DNA of 64,000 nucleotides from Arthrobacter sp. Soil763. Lineage in GTDB: Bacteria > Actinomycetota > Actinomycetes > Actinomycetales > Micrococcaceae. Each line of letters begins with the position of its first letter. Position 1 is the stretch's first letter. Both the position numbers and the translations under genes were made by a program. The stretch lies in the NCBI RefSeq assembly GCF_001428365.1, contig NZ_LMSH01000002.1, positions 889,505 through 953,504 of the forward strand. Direction: 5' to 3'. Positions 40,637 to 49,714 of this stretch are shown here, one piece after another. Under the pieces are notes generated by a model, which ran no database searches, had not been told where the DNA came from, and saw only the letters and a program-made list of their open reading frames with translations.

Positions 40637-43275
40637 TTCCAGGCACCTCCGCGTTGGGTCTGTCGCATCTCAAACTGGGCCACATCGAAGAACTCCCGGG
40701 CGGTCGCCCGGTCAGGTGCCACGATCTGGACGGTCACCCCCGCATCGGGGAGCCTCCCCGTCTCGTTCGCGGCCAGCAGCCTGCCGGCGCCGATGGAGTC
40801 GACCGAGGACTTCTTCATGACGATCTCCCCGGGCGTGAGCATCGCCGGGACGGTGTCCGTGCCGCGGGGCCGGAAGTCCGGGAACCCGCCGCTGGCCAGG
40901 TAGGACACCATGCCGCCGCCGGCGTACATCTTGACTTTGCTGGACCCCTTCACGGCGCCGGTGTTGTCCACGTTCGACGTGGACTGCTGGACGTCGATGA
41001 AGATCCGCTTGTACGTCTGCAACTGATCGAGCCGCCATTGCACGTCCCGGATCTTCTGCTCGGCCGTGGCTTTGTCCACGTCGAGCTTCGTCGGGGGCAC
41101 GCTCTTCGGGATCTTCAGGAGCTTGTCGACGTATGCGGTCACGGCGTCCTTGTCGACCCCGTGCGCCACAGCGTTGTCGATGATCTGCGTACGCATCTTT
41201 TCCATCTCGGCCTTGGCTTTGCCGGTCGAGTTCGACAGGCCGCCGTTGGCTTCCACGACCTGCTGCAGGTTCGCGATCTGCCCGTTGAGCTGCCCGCGGA
41301 GGGCCACCGACGCCGCTGACATGTCCGTGATGGACGTAGTGGTGAAGGTGATTTTTTTGCCGGTTTTGTCGACATGGTCGCCCATGTTCGCCAGGGAGGA
41401 GTCGAAGGCGTTCTGCGCCTGAGCTGCGGACAGGGCCTTGCCGTTCAGCAGGTCGAGGGAGCCCTTCAGGATGCCGGCCGCGTCGTTCTGCAGCTGCATT
41501 TTGACCGTGGTCTTCTCCAGCTGCTCCGCCGCGGCCTTCTCACCGTCGATGGCGCCCTGCAGGCTCCCCACGGACACGCCGAACATCCCCGCCAGGGAGG
41601 AGAGCTGGGAGCCTTGGGCCCCGGCGGAGGCGTTCGTGGAGCCCATCGCCTCATCGAAGCGCTTCTGGTAGTCGATGGCGGACTTCAGAGCGCCCGACTG
41701 GTTGCCGAGCTCGTCCCGGACGGTCTTTATAGACGACTGCATCTGGCCGTGGCTCTTGATCAGGTCTACGTTCACGCCACCCATTTCGAGGGTGGTTCCT
41801 GTGTGGTCCTTACTGATTCGGTCGAGGCGCTCCAGTTCGTTGCCGAGCCGTTCCTGCGCGACGACATCCCCGGTGGCGGCCTTGGTCATAAGTTCCAGGG
41901 ACACGCCGAGCTTCTGAGCTGCTTCGCCGGCCTTGGACTTCGCGATCTCCTGCGCCGTGTGGGCGCGGACATTCTCAGCGATGATGCCGTTGTCACGCTC
42001 CAGCGCGGCGGTGTAGCCGAGGGTCGCGGCCGTGTTGTCCTTCGTGGACGCCGCGGCGCCGATCATCACGCCCGCGAGGGCGCCCACGCCGGCAACCACG
42101 AGCCCGATCGGCCCGAGGGACATGTTCAGCATGATCCCGAAGGACTGGATCAGCGGGATCAGCGACGACCAGGTGGAGAACGCCGCGTAGGCGCCGAGCG
42201 CCCCTCCCGTGATCAGGGTCAGTACTTCCGCCGGGATCGCGGTGAGGATGTCACCGACAACCTTCAGGGACGTCAGGGCCACGTGGCCGAGAGGGGAGAG
42301 GGCCACCAGGAGGTTCCCGACGCCGGTGACGAGGGATTCGAGGGTTGACTCGACCAGCGGCATGGTGGCCAGGGCGTAGTCGCCGAAGCGCTGCAACCCG
42401 TCCGAGGACCCTAAGGTGGAGAGTTTCCCGGTCAGGACGCCGAGGTAGCCGGTGAAGGCCTTGAACACCGGGTCAAGGGTGCGGAAGGAACTCAGGACCC
42501 CGGCGAGGCTGTTCGCCCCGAGGTTACCCAGGGCACGGGAGTACTGGTCGGTCTGGGTCGTGAGGCCCGGCATATACGCGTTGATGGTGGCGATGGACCG
42601 GTTGAAGCCGTCCAGCATCCCCACGGCGGAGGACCGGCCGAGGGTGGCCAGCTGGTCCTTAGCGGCGCCGATACCTTCGGCGTACTGGTTGGCCAGTGGC
42701 CCGCCGGCCTTCAGCTCATCGGAGATGCCCTTGATGGCGAGGACGCCGGTGACGCCCATGATGCCGAGGGCCCCGGCGCCGGCCACGGCGAACCCTGCAA
42801 GGGGGACAACGGCGGGGGCGAGCATCGCGATCCCGGCGTACAGCATGTGGATGGACCGGCCGGCCTGCCGGGACGTGTTGTCGACGCGCTTGTTGGACTC
42901 CGAGTTGGCGTCCTTCGCGACCGTGTCATCCCGGGTCGCCTCGGTGGAGCGGCGGGTCCAGGCCGTGAAGTCCATGACGGGCTTCACGGATTCCTTCTCC
43001 GTGAGCGCCTGGGCGATGGTCGCCGCCCGGCCCTGGGCCCGCATCCGGGAGAGCGCTGCGGAGGACGCGGAGACCTTCTTCTCCGCCGCTTCCACAGCGG
43101 TGAGTTCGGCGACCGCCTTCGGGCCGCCCGTGGTGGTGACCTTCACCGTGGGGTTCGCCCGGCCAAGCTGCCGGGCCTTCGTCTCCGCCGCCGCGAGTTC
43201 CCGGTTCCAGTCGGACGAGTCGATCTTCAACTTGCCGACAATGGACCCTACGTTCGTTGCGTTCCCGTCAGCCAT
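40633..43275 (-). CDS. Tape measure protein
   Basis: An 880-residue protein, mainly helical, with hydrophobic spans in the middle (PAVVPLAGFAVAGAGALGIM and LGPIGLVVAGVGALAGVMIG) and long Ala/Lys-rich coiled coils at both ends. It follows the tail chaperone pair, the fixed place for tape measure genes, and would set the tail length. Confidence 0.88.
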   Translation of the reverse strand: MADGNATNVGSIVGKLKIDSSDWNRELAAAETKARQLGRANPTVKVTTTGGPKAVAELTAVEAAEKKVSASSAALSRMRAQGRAATIAQALTEKESVKPVMDFTAWTRRSTEATRDDTVAKDANSESNKRVDNTSRQAGRSIHMLYAGIAMLAPAVVPLAGFAVAGAGALGIMGVTGVLAIKGISDELKAGGPLANQYAEGIGAAKDQLATLGRSSAVGMLDGFNRSIATINAYMPGLTTQTDQYSRALGNLGANSLAGVLSSFRTLDPVFKAFTGYLGVLTGKLSTLGSSDGLQRFGDYALATMPLVESTLESLVTGVGNLLVALSPLGHVALTSLKVVGDILTAIPAEVLTLITGGALGAYAAFSTWSSLIPLIQSFGIMLNMSLGPIGLVVAGVGALAGVMIGAAASTKDNTAATLGYTAALERDNGIIAENVRAHTAQEIAKSKAGEAAQKLGVSLELMTKAATGDVVAQERLGNELERLDRISKDHTGTTLEMGGVNVDLIKSHGQMQSSIKTVRDELGNQSGALKSAIDYQKRFDEAMGSTNASAGAQGSQLSSLAGMFGVSVGSLQGAIDGEKAAAEQLEKTTVKMQLQNDAAGILKGSLDLLNGKALSAAQAQNAFDSSLANMGDHVDKTGKKITFTTTSITDMSAASVALRGQLNGQIANLQQVVEANGGLSNSTGKAKAEMEKMRTQIIDNAVAHGVDKDAVTAYVDKLLKIPKSVPPTKLDVDKATAEQKIRDVQWRLDQLQTYKRIFIDVQQSTSNVDNTGAVKGSSKVKMYAGGGMVSYLASGGFPDFRPRGTDTVPAMLTPGEIVMKKSSVDSIGAGRLLAANETGRLPDAGVTVQIVAPDRATAREFFDVAQFEMRQTQRGGAWK

Positions 43276-43900
43276 GCCTGTGTGCCCTCCGTCGCGGGTG
43301 GTGGTTTGTGGAAGTGCTGGCCGATCAGGGTGTCGTCAGCGAGGAGCCCGGAAACTTTCCGCACGAACCACGACCACGGCCTCACATGGAGGGCGTCGGT
43401 GAGGTCGATGTTCAGGTAGCGGGCGAAGCAGTAGTCGAGGAGGTCCCACCGGGCGAGGACTTCACCCCACGGGAGGCCCTGGCCTTCTTCGGGGAGCTCG
43501 TACCACTCCCACGTGTCGGTCTCGGGGTCGTAGTCTCCACGGCCGTAGTCGTGGAGACGGAATCCAGCTGCGCCAGGTACGTCGTCAGGACTTTTGGGTC
43601 GAGGCCGGTCTCCCACAGCGTTTCGGCGGCGGGCCGGCCGGACTGCCAGTCGGCGAGGGCGACGAACGCGGCCCGGGCGATCGCGTCCGGCTGCACGCCG
43701 TCGGCCTTCATTGCCTCGTGCTGGTTCCCGAGGAGCAGGGCGTAGAACCCCTCGTCGTCGAGGGTCGCGTCGTCCTCCGGGTCGAGGACGGCGCGGAGCT
43801 GCAGCCCCTGGGCGACGGTGAGGGTCGGGAGGGTGTAGACCTTCCCCCGGATGGGGAGCTGGATGGGGCCGAGGATGTCGGTGAGGTCGCGGAAAGCCAC
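43248..43900 (-). CDS. Tail assembly chaperone, frameshift product (GT-type)
   Basis: The shorter frame (43412-43900, 162 residues) reads MAFRDLTDILGPIQLPIRGK and on; a -1 slip at CCCAAAA (minus strand, 43598 to 43592; zero-frame codons CCA AAA) joins it to a second frame ending at 43248 with GAAGFRLHDYGRGDYDPETD and LPPAT-type end. This is the classic G/GT arrangement of siphophages, in which both products act as chaperones for tape measure assembly. The second frame has no start of its own. Confidence 0.85.
43412..43900 (-). CDS. Tail assembly chaperone, unshifted product (G-type)
   Basis: A 162-residue protein from ATG 43900 (MAFRDLTDILGPIQLPIRGK, TVAQGLQLRAVLDPEDDATL). Past the slippery site the zero frame turns Ser/Thr/Pro-rich and stops at 43412. 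It precedes tape measure, as in other siphophages. Confidence 0.82.
   Translation of the reverse strand: MAFRDLTDILGPIQLPIRGKVYTLPTLTVAQGLQLRAVLDPEDDATLDDEGFYALLLGNQHEAMKADGVQPDAIARAAFVALADWQSGRPAAETLWETGLDPKVLTTYLAQLDSVSTTTAVETTTPRPTRGSGTSSPKKARASRGVKSSPGGTSSTTASPAT
43592..43598 (-). promoter_or_regulatory. Slippery heptamer for -1 frameshift
   Basis: CCCAAAA on the minus strand, in the zero-frame phase C CCA AAA required for simultaneous slippage. Frame arithmetic shows that the downstream gene is exactly in the -1 frame. Confidence 0.85.
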
Positions 43901-43945
43901 GGTGGTGTCCTTTGTGAGAGTTGGGTGTGAGAGTTGGGGTGGTGC

Positions 43946-43977
43946 GGGGGCGGGCGACTCTCACGGCACCCGCCCCC
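43946..43977 (-). terminator. Hairpin between major tail and chaperone genes
   Basis: GGGGGCGGG and CCCGCCCCC pair over nine bases after the major tail gene stop. It may lower expression of downstream tail genes. Confidence 0.55.
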
Positions 43978-43983
43978 GGGTTG

Positions 43984-44676
43984 TTAGGCGCCCCGGGTGT
44001 ACGGGATCGAGTCGGAGGTGCCGGTGGCGTTGGTGACGGTGATGACCGCGGAACCTGCGGTGCCGGCCGGGACGACGGCGACGATGGTGTTCGCCGACAC
44101 GACCGTGTAGGAGGCGGCGTTCGTCGCGCCGAACTTCACGCCGGTAACGCCGACGAAGTTCGCGCCGGTGATGGTGACCTGCTCGCCCGCGGTAGCACCG
44201 TCCGGGCTGGCCGAGAGGACGACAGGCTTCGGGACCGTCACCGGGACGTCGGCGATGTCCAGCAGCGGGCCGTCGCCCTTGAACTCGATCTGCACCTCAT
44301 CGAGGTCCGTCACCCCGGACTTGGACCGGTTGTAGGAGACGATGGCGCGGCCCTCGCGGGCTTCCTTGCCGGTGTTCCGGTCGTAGGTGCGGACCCACAG
44401 GCGGGCGGCGTCGCCGAACTGCAGCTGCGTGTCGCGGCAGAGCTTGATGCCCGGGTCCAAGACACCGGCTTCGGTGCGGACGAAGGTCTTGACGGACGCG
44501 GACCAGTTCTTGAGGGTGATCTCGGTCGACCCCCACCCGTCGGTGTCGTACGCGGACGCGTCCGCTTCGGTGTTGTTGACCTGCGGGTTGAAGTCGTTCA
44601 CGCCCTTGATCTGGACGTAGCTGGTGCCGTTGGTGGACACGTCGACGCGGAAGCGCCGGGCGAGTTCGGTTGTCAT
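43984..44676 (-). CDS. Major tail tube protein with IPT-like domain
   Basis: A 230-residue protein. Residues 1-145 form the tube domain (FRVDVSTNGTSYVQIKGVND, LKNWSASVKTFV, IVSYNRSKSGVTDLDEVQIE); residues 150-230 form an Ig-like IPT/TIG domain (VLSASPDGATAGEQVTITGA, FVGVTGVKFG) that would decorate the tail surface. The position just before the chaperones supports the call. Confidence 0.82.
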   Translation of the reverse strand: MTTELARRFRVDVSTNGTSYVQIKGVNDFNPQVNNTEADASAYDTDGWGSTEITLKNWSASVKTFVRTEAGVLDPGIKLCRDTQLQFGDAARLWVRTYDRNTGKEAREGRAIVSYNRSKSGVTDLDEVQIEFKGDGPLLDIADVPVTVPKPVVLSASPDGATAGEQVTITGANFVGVTGVKFGATNAASYTVVSANTIVAVVPAGTAGSAVITVTNATGTSDSIPYTRGA

Positions 44677-44720
44677 TCTGGTTGCCTCCTGTGGGGCGGT
44701 TGGGTGGGTTTACCAAAGAG

Positions 44721-44741
44721 CCCCGCAGGAGGTCTGCGGGG
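44721..44741 (-). terminator. Hairpin upstream of the major tail gene
   Basis: CCCCGCA / TGCGGGG stem, seven bases, with CTCTTTGG after it on the minus strand; lies after the tail terminator gene. Confidence 0.5.
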
Positions 44742-44747
44742 TGGCTG

Positions 44748-45191
44748 TTACTGGCGGTGCAGTGTGGGCGGGAGTTCGACGTCGACGTAGTAGTTGTCGG
44801 CGTGTTCGAAGCGTTTGTTTCCGTCCTGTCCGAGGGGGACGCTGCTGGTCCGGGTTACGGCGAGAGCCTGGACGGTGCCGTAGCGGTACTGTTCCTGCCC
44901 CTGCAGGAGGGTGTTGACGGCGTCGAGGGTTTCGTCGGTGTCGAAGGGTTTGTTCGCCCTGCCGCGGGTCCGGACCTGCACCGCGGTCGTGGACAATGGC
45001 TGGTCGGGGTTGTCCGCGGCCCCGGGGGTGTAGACGTTCAGGACGATCACCCTGTCAGGGGACGCGGGGACAACCTTCAGCACGATCCCGACCTGCTCCG
45101 GCGTGTAGACCCCGTCCGGGTTGTACACGCCGATCCCGGCGGTGTGCAGTTGCCGGGCGATCCCCTCGAGGAGGTCAGTCGTGGCGCTCAC
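44748..45191 (-). CDS. Tail terminator-like protein
   Basis: A 147-residue protein from GTG 45191. The helix-strand pattern LLEGIARQLHTAGIGVYN, VQVRTRGRANKPFDTDETLD and NYYVDVELPP matches the tail-terminator (gpU-like) proteins that cap the tail tube. Position between the HK97-gp10-like gene and the major tail protein fits. Confidence 0.7.
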   Translation of the reverse strand: MSATTDLLEGIARQLHTAGIGVYNPDGVYTPEQVGIVLKVVPASPDRVIVLNVYTPGAADNPDQPLSTTAVQVRTRGRANKPFDTDETLDAVNTLLQGQEQYRYGTVQALAVTRTSSVPLGQDGNKRFEHADNYYVDVELPPTLHRQ

Positions 45192-45526
45192 ATGGCCTCC
45201 CGGATGGTCTTGGCCACGATCCCGAGCGCGGTGTCGCGTTCGGTGTGCATGGGCTGTTCAAGGTATTTCGCTTGCCCCTTCTCGTGCCGCCAGGTCAGCT
45301 CTTCGTGCTGGCGGCGGGCGTAGGGCCCGTCGTAGGTGATGGACGCTTCGTCGCCTTCGACTTTCACGTCCGCTGTCCCGACGAGGTGGCCGGTGTCTTC
45401 CGGGGTGAGCGCGGCGGCCACGCCCCGGATGTGTTCCATGGCCAGGCCGGCGCCGCGGGGAGCTCCGGTGGCTGCGGCGCCGATGACCTTCTCAATGTCG
45501 AGGTCGATGGACCACTCAATGGACAC
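45188..45526 (-). CDS. HK97 gp10-like neck protein
   Basis: A 112-residue protein from GTG 45526 with GGAGGG upstream. AAALTPEDTGHLVGTADVKV and YDGPYARRQHEELTWRHEKG are hallmarks of HK97 gp10-like head-tail connectors. Overlaps the tail terminator gene by GTGA. Confidence 0.78.
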   Translation of the reverse strand: MSIEWSIDLDIEKVIGAAATGAPRGAGLAMEHIRGVAAALTPEDTGHLVGTADVKVEGDEASITYDGPYARRQHEELTWRHEKGQAKYLEQPMHTERDTALGIVAKTIREAM

Positions 45527-45534
45527 GGGCCCTC

Positions 45535-45852
45535 CTAGGTGAGGTCGATCTCCAGGTGGTCGGGCAGGTCGAGGGTGCCGGAGGTGAGGGTGTTCACGCC
45601 GATGACGTAGGCGGTTTTCCCGTCGTGGGTGACCTTGGAGTCGGGGGTGAACTTGGCCTTCTCGGCGACATCGCAGGATAGGAACGAGGAGGACAGGACC
45701 TCTTGGCCGTCCTTGTTGCGGACGAGCCGGCGATTCGGCTCCAGCCAGCACTGCACGTCCACAGGGGCGGCGTACACGTCCCCGTATGCGCCGGTCCCGG
45801 TCTTGGTCTCCACGGACACGGTGTGGACGTAGAAGTCGTCGAGCTCACTCAT
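45535..45852 (-). CDS. Head-tail stopper-like protein
   Basis: A 105-residue beta-rich protein from ATG 45852 (MSELDDFYVHTVSVETKTGT, then VQCWLEPNRRLVRNKDGQEV). Order and fold-like features fit the head closure (stopper) protein. Overlaps the adaptor gene by four bases. Confidence 0.65.
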   Translation of the reverse strand: MSELDDFYVHTVSVETKTGTGAYGDVYAAPVDVQCWLEPNRRLVRNKDGQEVLSSSFLSCDVAEKAKFTPDSKVTHDGKTAYVIGVNTLTSGTLDLPDHLEIDLT

Positions 45853-46262
45853 ACGAGCCCCACCTGCTGCAGGATCAGCCAAGCCTCCATGCATAGCGTC
45901 GTGGTCGCGGCCCGCCGCGCTTCGAACGCGGTAACGGAGGCGTTCACGGACGTGTCGTAGGAGATCGCACCGGAGCCGAGCTTCTTGGAGCTGACGGGGG
46001 CGGACGACGCCACGCCCCCGCCTGCCGGATCGATGCCCGCCGCTGACCACATGGCCGCCTGGGCGGTGGTGGCGTCACGGAAGGCGTCGGCCACAGCGCT
46101 CGCGGTGGGTTTGCCATCCGCGTCGGTGTCGTAGACGGCGGTGATGGTCGCGGCCTCCACGAGGAGGGACGCGGACCGGAGGAGGCCCGCAGCGTTCGCC
46201 GGGAGCGGCTTGTCTTGGCCGATCCAGTCCTGCAGATCGGCGGGGGTGGCGTAGACACGCAT
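45849..46262 (-). CDS. Head-tail adaptor-like protein
   Basis: A 137-residue helical protein (MRVYATPADLQDWIGQDKPL, LRSASLLVEAATITAVYDTD, FRDATTAQAAMWS) matching the gp6-like adaptor pattern that connects portal to stopper. Confidence 0.7.
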   Translation of the reverse strand: MRVYATPADLQDWIGQDKPLPANAAGLLRSASLLVEAATITAVYDTDADGKPTASAVADAFRDATTAQAAMWSAAGIDPAGGGVASSAPVSSKKLGSGAISYDTSVNASVTAFEARRAATTTLCMEAWLILQQVGLV

Positions 46263-46279
46263 GCGGGCCTCCTAAGGGG

Positions 46280-46591
46280 TTAGACGAGTTTGGACTCGCC
46301 GGTTTCCAGGTTGCGTTCGACGGTGACCTTCGAACCGTCCGGCTTGACCGCTTCGAAGCGCTCCGTGCGCGGCTTGGCCGCCGGCGCTTCCTCCTCCACC
46401 TTCGGGAGGGGCACTACGGCGTTCACAGTGCCAACCTTGAACGCTTCGTCGCCCGGCTGCGGAGTCACCGAGGTGGCGCGCTCCGTCGGGTCGGTCGTGT
46501 CCGCCGGGCCGTCGCCGGGGGCGGTCACGGACGGCTTGGTCACGTCGCTGTCGAGGGTCGTGGTCTCGACACTTTTCTTGCTGGTTGCCAT
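46280..46591 (-). CDS. Small head-region protein
   Basis: A 103-residue, acidic, Thr/Pro-rich and probably disordered protein (MATSKKSVETTTLDSDVTKP) ending in a short beta motif (KVTVERNLETGESKLV). It lies between major capsid and adaptor genes, where such proteins are common. Role unknown. Confidence 0.6.
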   Translation of the reverse strand: MATSKKSVETTTLDSDVTKPSVTAPGDGPADTTDPTERATSVTPQPGDEAFKVGTVNAVVPLPKVEEEAPAAKPRTERFEAVKPDGSKVTVERNLETGESKLV

Positions 46592-46624
46592 GTCAGGCTC
46601 CTAACTCAGGAAGGGGTGGTGGGG

Positions 46625-46654
46625 AGGCGGCGCCCCAAGGCTGAGGCGCCGCCT
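46625..46654 (-). terminator. Hairpin after the major capsid gene
   Basis: AGGCGGCGCC and GGCGCCGCCT form a perfect ten-base stem six bases past the stop; no U run, so it may act as an attenuator or a 3' end protector. Confidence 0.5.
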
Positions 46655-46660
46655 GTCGCA

Positions 46661-47617
46661 CTAGGAGTTCAGGACACCGCGCAGACGCGCAGCACCCTTA
46701 CCGCCGAACACGGCCAGACCGCAGTACCAGTCGATGCGGACCCGGTAGGCCGGCTTGGACTGCAGCTCGCCCAGGTCGTACGCGGCCGGGTACAGCAGCG
46801 CGTTCGACGCGAGGCCGGTCACGGCCTGGTCGGATTCGTCGCTGCCGAACTTCACCGCGTAGATCGAGGACGCGGTACCGGCGGCGGTACCCTGCGTCTC
46901 GTTCTGGCCGATGATGTCCGCGCCGGCGGCGGTCTGCCCGATGTCGAGCAGCGCGATGCCGTTGTACTGGACGACGCGCTTACCGGTGATGTCCTCGCGG
47001 ACCATCTCCACACCGCCGAGGCGGCGGCCGGCGGACTTGATCTTCGCGATGATCTTCGAGTTCGCGTACAGGGCGCCGTTGTTGCCGTCCAGGCCGGGGA
47101 CCTGGGCGATGAGCGCGTCGAGGGCGTCGAAGAAGTCGTTGCCGGCGGTGACCGGGCCCATGCCGTTCACGTCGGCGTCGAGGACCTGCGAGCCGGTGAG
47201 GCGCTTCTTCAACCCGTCGAAGGCCTTCGGGTCGACGGTGATGTCACCGTTGATGAAGGTCTCCTGGAACTTGTACGAGGCGGCCTTGACCTTCGCGGCG
47301 GTCTGGAGCGCCTTCTGGTCGTTCAGCTGGGAGCCGGTCGCGACAATGAACTTGTCGACGTCGGCGTCGCCACCCATGATGACCAGCGACTCAGAGCGCT
47401 GGTTGAAGGTGCCGGTGGACTCGGTGTACGCCTCGTTCACGCCACGGAAGGCGATACCCGGGAGGGTGCCTTCGGTGTTGTACGAGTAGGAGTTGCCGCC
47501 GATGCCCTTGATGGGCAGGCGGTCCAGGACGGGGGAGTTCTGGACGAAGGTTTCTACGACGCCGCGCTGGAGGTTGTCCGGGATGAGCGGGGCGGCCTCG
47601 GCAAGGGTTACAGCCAT
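46661..47617 (-). CDS. Major capsid protein
   Basis: A 318-residue protein of HK97-fold type: PLIPDNLQRGVVETFVQNSP near the start, the E-loop-like region with VNEAYTESTGTFNQRSESLV, and the A-domain end YRVRIDWYCGLAVFGGKGAA. It lies directly after the scaffold gene. Confidence 0.85.
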   Translation of the reverse strand: MAVTLAEAAPLIPDNLQRGVVETFVQNSPVLDRLPIKGIGGNSYSYNTEGTLPGIAFRGVNEAYTESTGTFNQRSESLVIMGGDADVDKFIVATGSQLNDQKALQTAAKVKAASYKFQETFINGDITVDPKAFDGLKKRLTGSQVLDADVNGMGPVTAGNDFFDALDALIAQVPGLDGNNGALYANSKIIAKIKSAGRRLGGVEMVREDITGKRVVQYNGIALLDIGQTAAGADIIGQNETQGTAAGTASSIYAVKFGSDESDQAVTGLASNALLYPAAYDLGELQSKPAYRVRIDWYCGLAVFGGKGAARLRGVLNS

Positions 47618-47637
47618 GGTGAGGTTCCTTTACAGGG

Positions 47638-48357
47638 TTAGTTGGAGTTGAACGCCGCGGCGATGCGGGCTGGGCCCGGTTTCGCCTTTGACGCGTCGGT
47701 TTGGCGCTGCTCGCCGGTCCCGCCGGAGAAGTCCGCGCCGCTCACGCCGGCCGCCCGGGCCTGCTTGAGTTTGGGGTTGTCCTTGACCGCGTCCTCGATC
47801 GCCTTGGTGATCTTGGCGGTGTCGGTCGGGTCGAGGTCCGCGATCTTCGCCAGGAAGCCGCGGGAGTCGAGGAGGGCGTCGGCGTCGGCGCCGGCTTTCC
47901 CTGAGAGCTTGTAGACGGCGAGCTCGGTCTTGGCCTGCTTCGCTTCGGCTTCGCGTTCGGTGACGGCGCGGGCCAGGGCGTCGGCGTCGGGCTTATCACC
48001 TTCGGCGTCCGGGTTGAGGGCCTTCTGGATCGCGTCGAGGGTCTTCTTCGCTACGCGCTCGTCGCCCTCGGCCTTGCGGAGGTCGTTGATGATCTTCTGC
48101 GCCCCCGCGGGGAGGGATTCGACCTTGCCGTCCCACTCGGAGGGCTTGGCTTCCTGTTGGCCGCCTCCGGGCTTCTGCTCGCCCTGCTGGCCGTCGGTGC
48201 CCGCGGCCTGCAGCTCGCCTTGCTGGCCGCCATCCCCGCCGTCACCGGCGCCGGCTTCCATGACGGCATCGCCGAAGGTCAGCCGGTGGTGGGCGAGGAG
48301 CGCCTCAATGCCGCCGGGAGCGTAGGGGTCGATGCCGTGGATGGTCTTACGAGTCAT
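47638..48357 (-). CDS. Capsid scaffolding protein
   Basis: A 239-residue protein from ATG 48357: disordered Gly/Gln-rich start (DGGDGGQQGELQAAGTDGQQ), then a charged coiled coil (LARAVTEREAEAKQAKTELA) and a basic end (DASKAKPGPARIAAAFNSN). This is the usual shape of scaffold proteins; it lies directly before major capsid. Confidence 0.78.
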   Translation of the reverse strand: MTRKTIHGIDPYAPGGIEALLAHHRLTFGDAVMEAGAGDGGDGGQQGELQAAGTDGQQGEQKPGGGQQEAKPSEWDGKVESLPAGAQKIINDLRKAEGDERVAKKTLDAIQKALNPDAEGDKPDADALARAVTEREAEAKQAKTELAVYKLSGKAGADADALLDSRGFLAKIADLDPTDTAKITKAIEDAVKDNPKLKQARAAGVSGADFSGGTGEQRQTDASKAKPGPARIAAAFNSN

Positions 48358-48541
48358 GGTGTCCTCCTGGACTGGGTGAGAGTGATTTATTGAGCTGATC
48401 GAGGTTCTTCCGGGCGTACTCGCGAACCTGCGCTGCGGTGAAGTACCCCGTCGGGCCGCTGGCGCGCAAAACGTCCGGCGCCTCCATGACGCCTTCAGCC
48501 CCGGGCTCAATGAGTCCACCCGGTGAGAATGTGCGCTTCAC
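48347..48541 (-). CDS. Small hypothetical protein
   Basis: A 64-residue protein from GTG 48541 (GGAGG upstream), overlapping the scaffold start by 11 bases. FTAAQVREYARKNLDQLNKS is helical. Role unknown. Confidence 0.6.
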   Translation of the reverse strand: MKRTFSPGGLIEPGAEGVMEAPDVLRASGPTGYFTAAQVREYARKNLDQLNKSLSPSPGGHHDS

Positions 48542-48550
48542 GGTTGCCTC

Positions 48551-49699
48551 CTACTTGTTGGCGAGGTTGAGCTGTTCGCGGCGTGGCCGGCGGTTCAGCC
48601 CGGTCTCCGCGGTGTAGTCACGGATGCGGGCCTGCAGCTCGCGGGCCCGGCGCCGTGCGAGGGCTTTGTCGGTGTCTGTGAGGGCGGCTTGTTCGGCGAG
48701 CTTGGCCCGGCGGGCGGCGCGTTCCATGCCGCGGAGCCGCTGGGTTTCCTTGAACCGCTCGGTGGCTTCGGCGACCTCTTCCGGGGTGCGGGTCTTGAGC
48801 GTGGTGACGCCGGGGAAGTAGGCGATCAGGGTGTGCTTGCAGTTCGGGTGCTGGAAGCCCTCGGCGCGGGCCTGCTCGAGCGTCCCGTCGACCTTCACCG
48901 CCACGGTGCCGTCCTCCACCGCGTGCGGTTCGGTGAACGTCCCGGTGGCGGTGCCGAGGATCGCGCCCTCCCACGGGAGGCAGAACGTGCACGGGAACCC
49001 CGTCGGGCCGACCGTCCAGTACCGGATGCCGAGGGCGGTCATGCGGTCCTGGTGGGAGGCATTGAACGCCCGGATCGCCGTCGTCCTCGCGGCCATCTCC
49101 ACATAGGCGGAGAGTTCCCACTCGCGGCCGGCGGCGTCCCGGAACCCGGTCACCCCGTTCTCGGTGAGCTTCCGCCACGCCTCCCGCTGCGCCAGCTGCG
49201 GTGTCCCGCCGGTCACCTGCCCGATACCGGCCGTCGCCGTCGCCGCCCGGTAGGCGTCGTCCGCGAACCGGGTGATCCGGTAGTGCGTGGCGTTCAGCCG
49301 GTCCGTGAGGTCAGCGGCGATGTGCGCGGCCGCCCGCAGCCCGTGCGGTGTCGTGGCGCCGGCGTTGCGGGTGTAAACCTCCCGGACCCGTGGGTAGTCG
49401 CGGAGCGCGTCCGTGACTTCCCGGATCGCGGCAAGGTTCCCCACCCGGGCCGCCTCGAGGGCGACGTCACGGGCGAGGCCCCCGGCCTGTCCGGTGAGGC
49501 CGGAGGCGATGCGGCGCGCCACGAGCCGGAGCGCCTGCTGCAGCACCATGCCGTCCTGGACGGACCCGCCGTTCAGGTACTCGGCGATCAGCACAGCGGA
49601 CCCGGCGATCAGCCGCTGCTCAGCCTCCGCGTAGGACGACACCAGCCGGGCAGTCGAGGACTCAACCGCCGAAGGCAGGTCCAGTGGTTCCGGGGCCAT
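48551..49699 (-). CDS. Minor capsid protein (MuF-like)
   Basis: A 382-residue protein. The helical first part is followed by AYVEMAARTTAIRAFNASHQ, then PCTFCLPWEGAI and GFQHPNCKHTLIAYFPG, the Cys/His arrangement of phage minor head proteins. The tail is a basic helical segment. It lies after portal, the usual place for MuF-type proteins that enter the head or help assembly. Confidence 0.75.
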   Translation of the reverse strand: MAPEPLDLPSAVESSTARLVSSYAEAEQRLIAGSAVLIAEYLNGGSVQDGMVLQQALRLVARRIASGLTGQAGGLARDVALEAARVGNLAAIREVTDALRDYPRVREVYTRNAGATTPHGLRAAAHIAADLTDRLNATHYRITRFADDAYRAATATAGIGQVTGGTPQLAQREAWRKLTENGVTGFRDAAGREWELSAYVEMAARTTAIRAFNASHQDRMTALGIRYWTVGPTGFPCTFCLPWEGAILGTATGTFTEPHAVEDGTVAVKVDGTLEQARAEGFQHPNCKHTLIAYFPGVTTLKTRTPEEVAEATERFKETQRLRGMERAARRAKLAEQAALTDTDKALARRRARELQARIRDYTAETGLNRRPRREQLNLANK

Positions 49700-49714
49700 G
49701 GTCCTCCTAACAGA

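Noticed and set aside
43248..43591. Second tail chaperone as a separate gene
   Set aside because: It has no start of its own at the right place and lies exactly in the -1 frame of the first, after a slippery heptamer.
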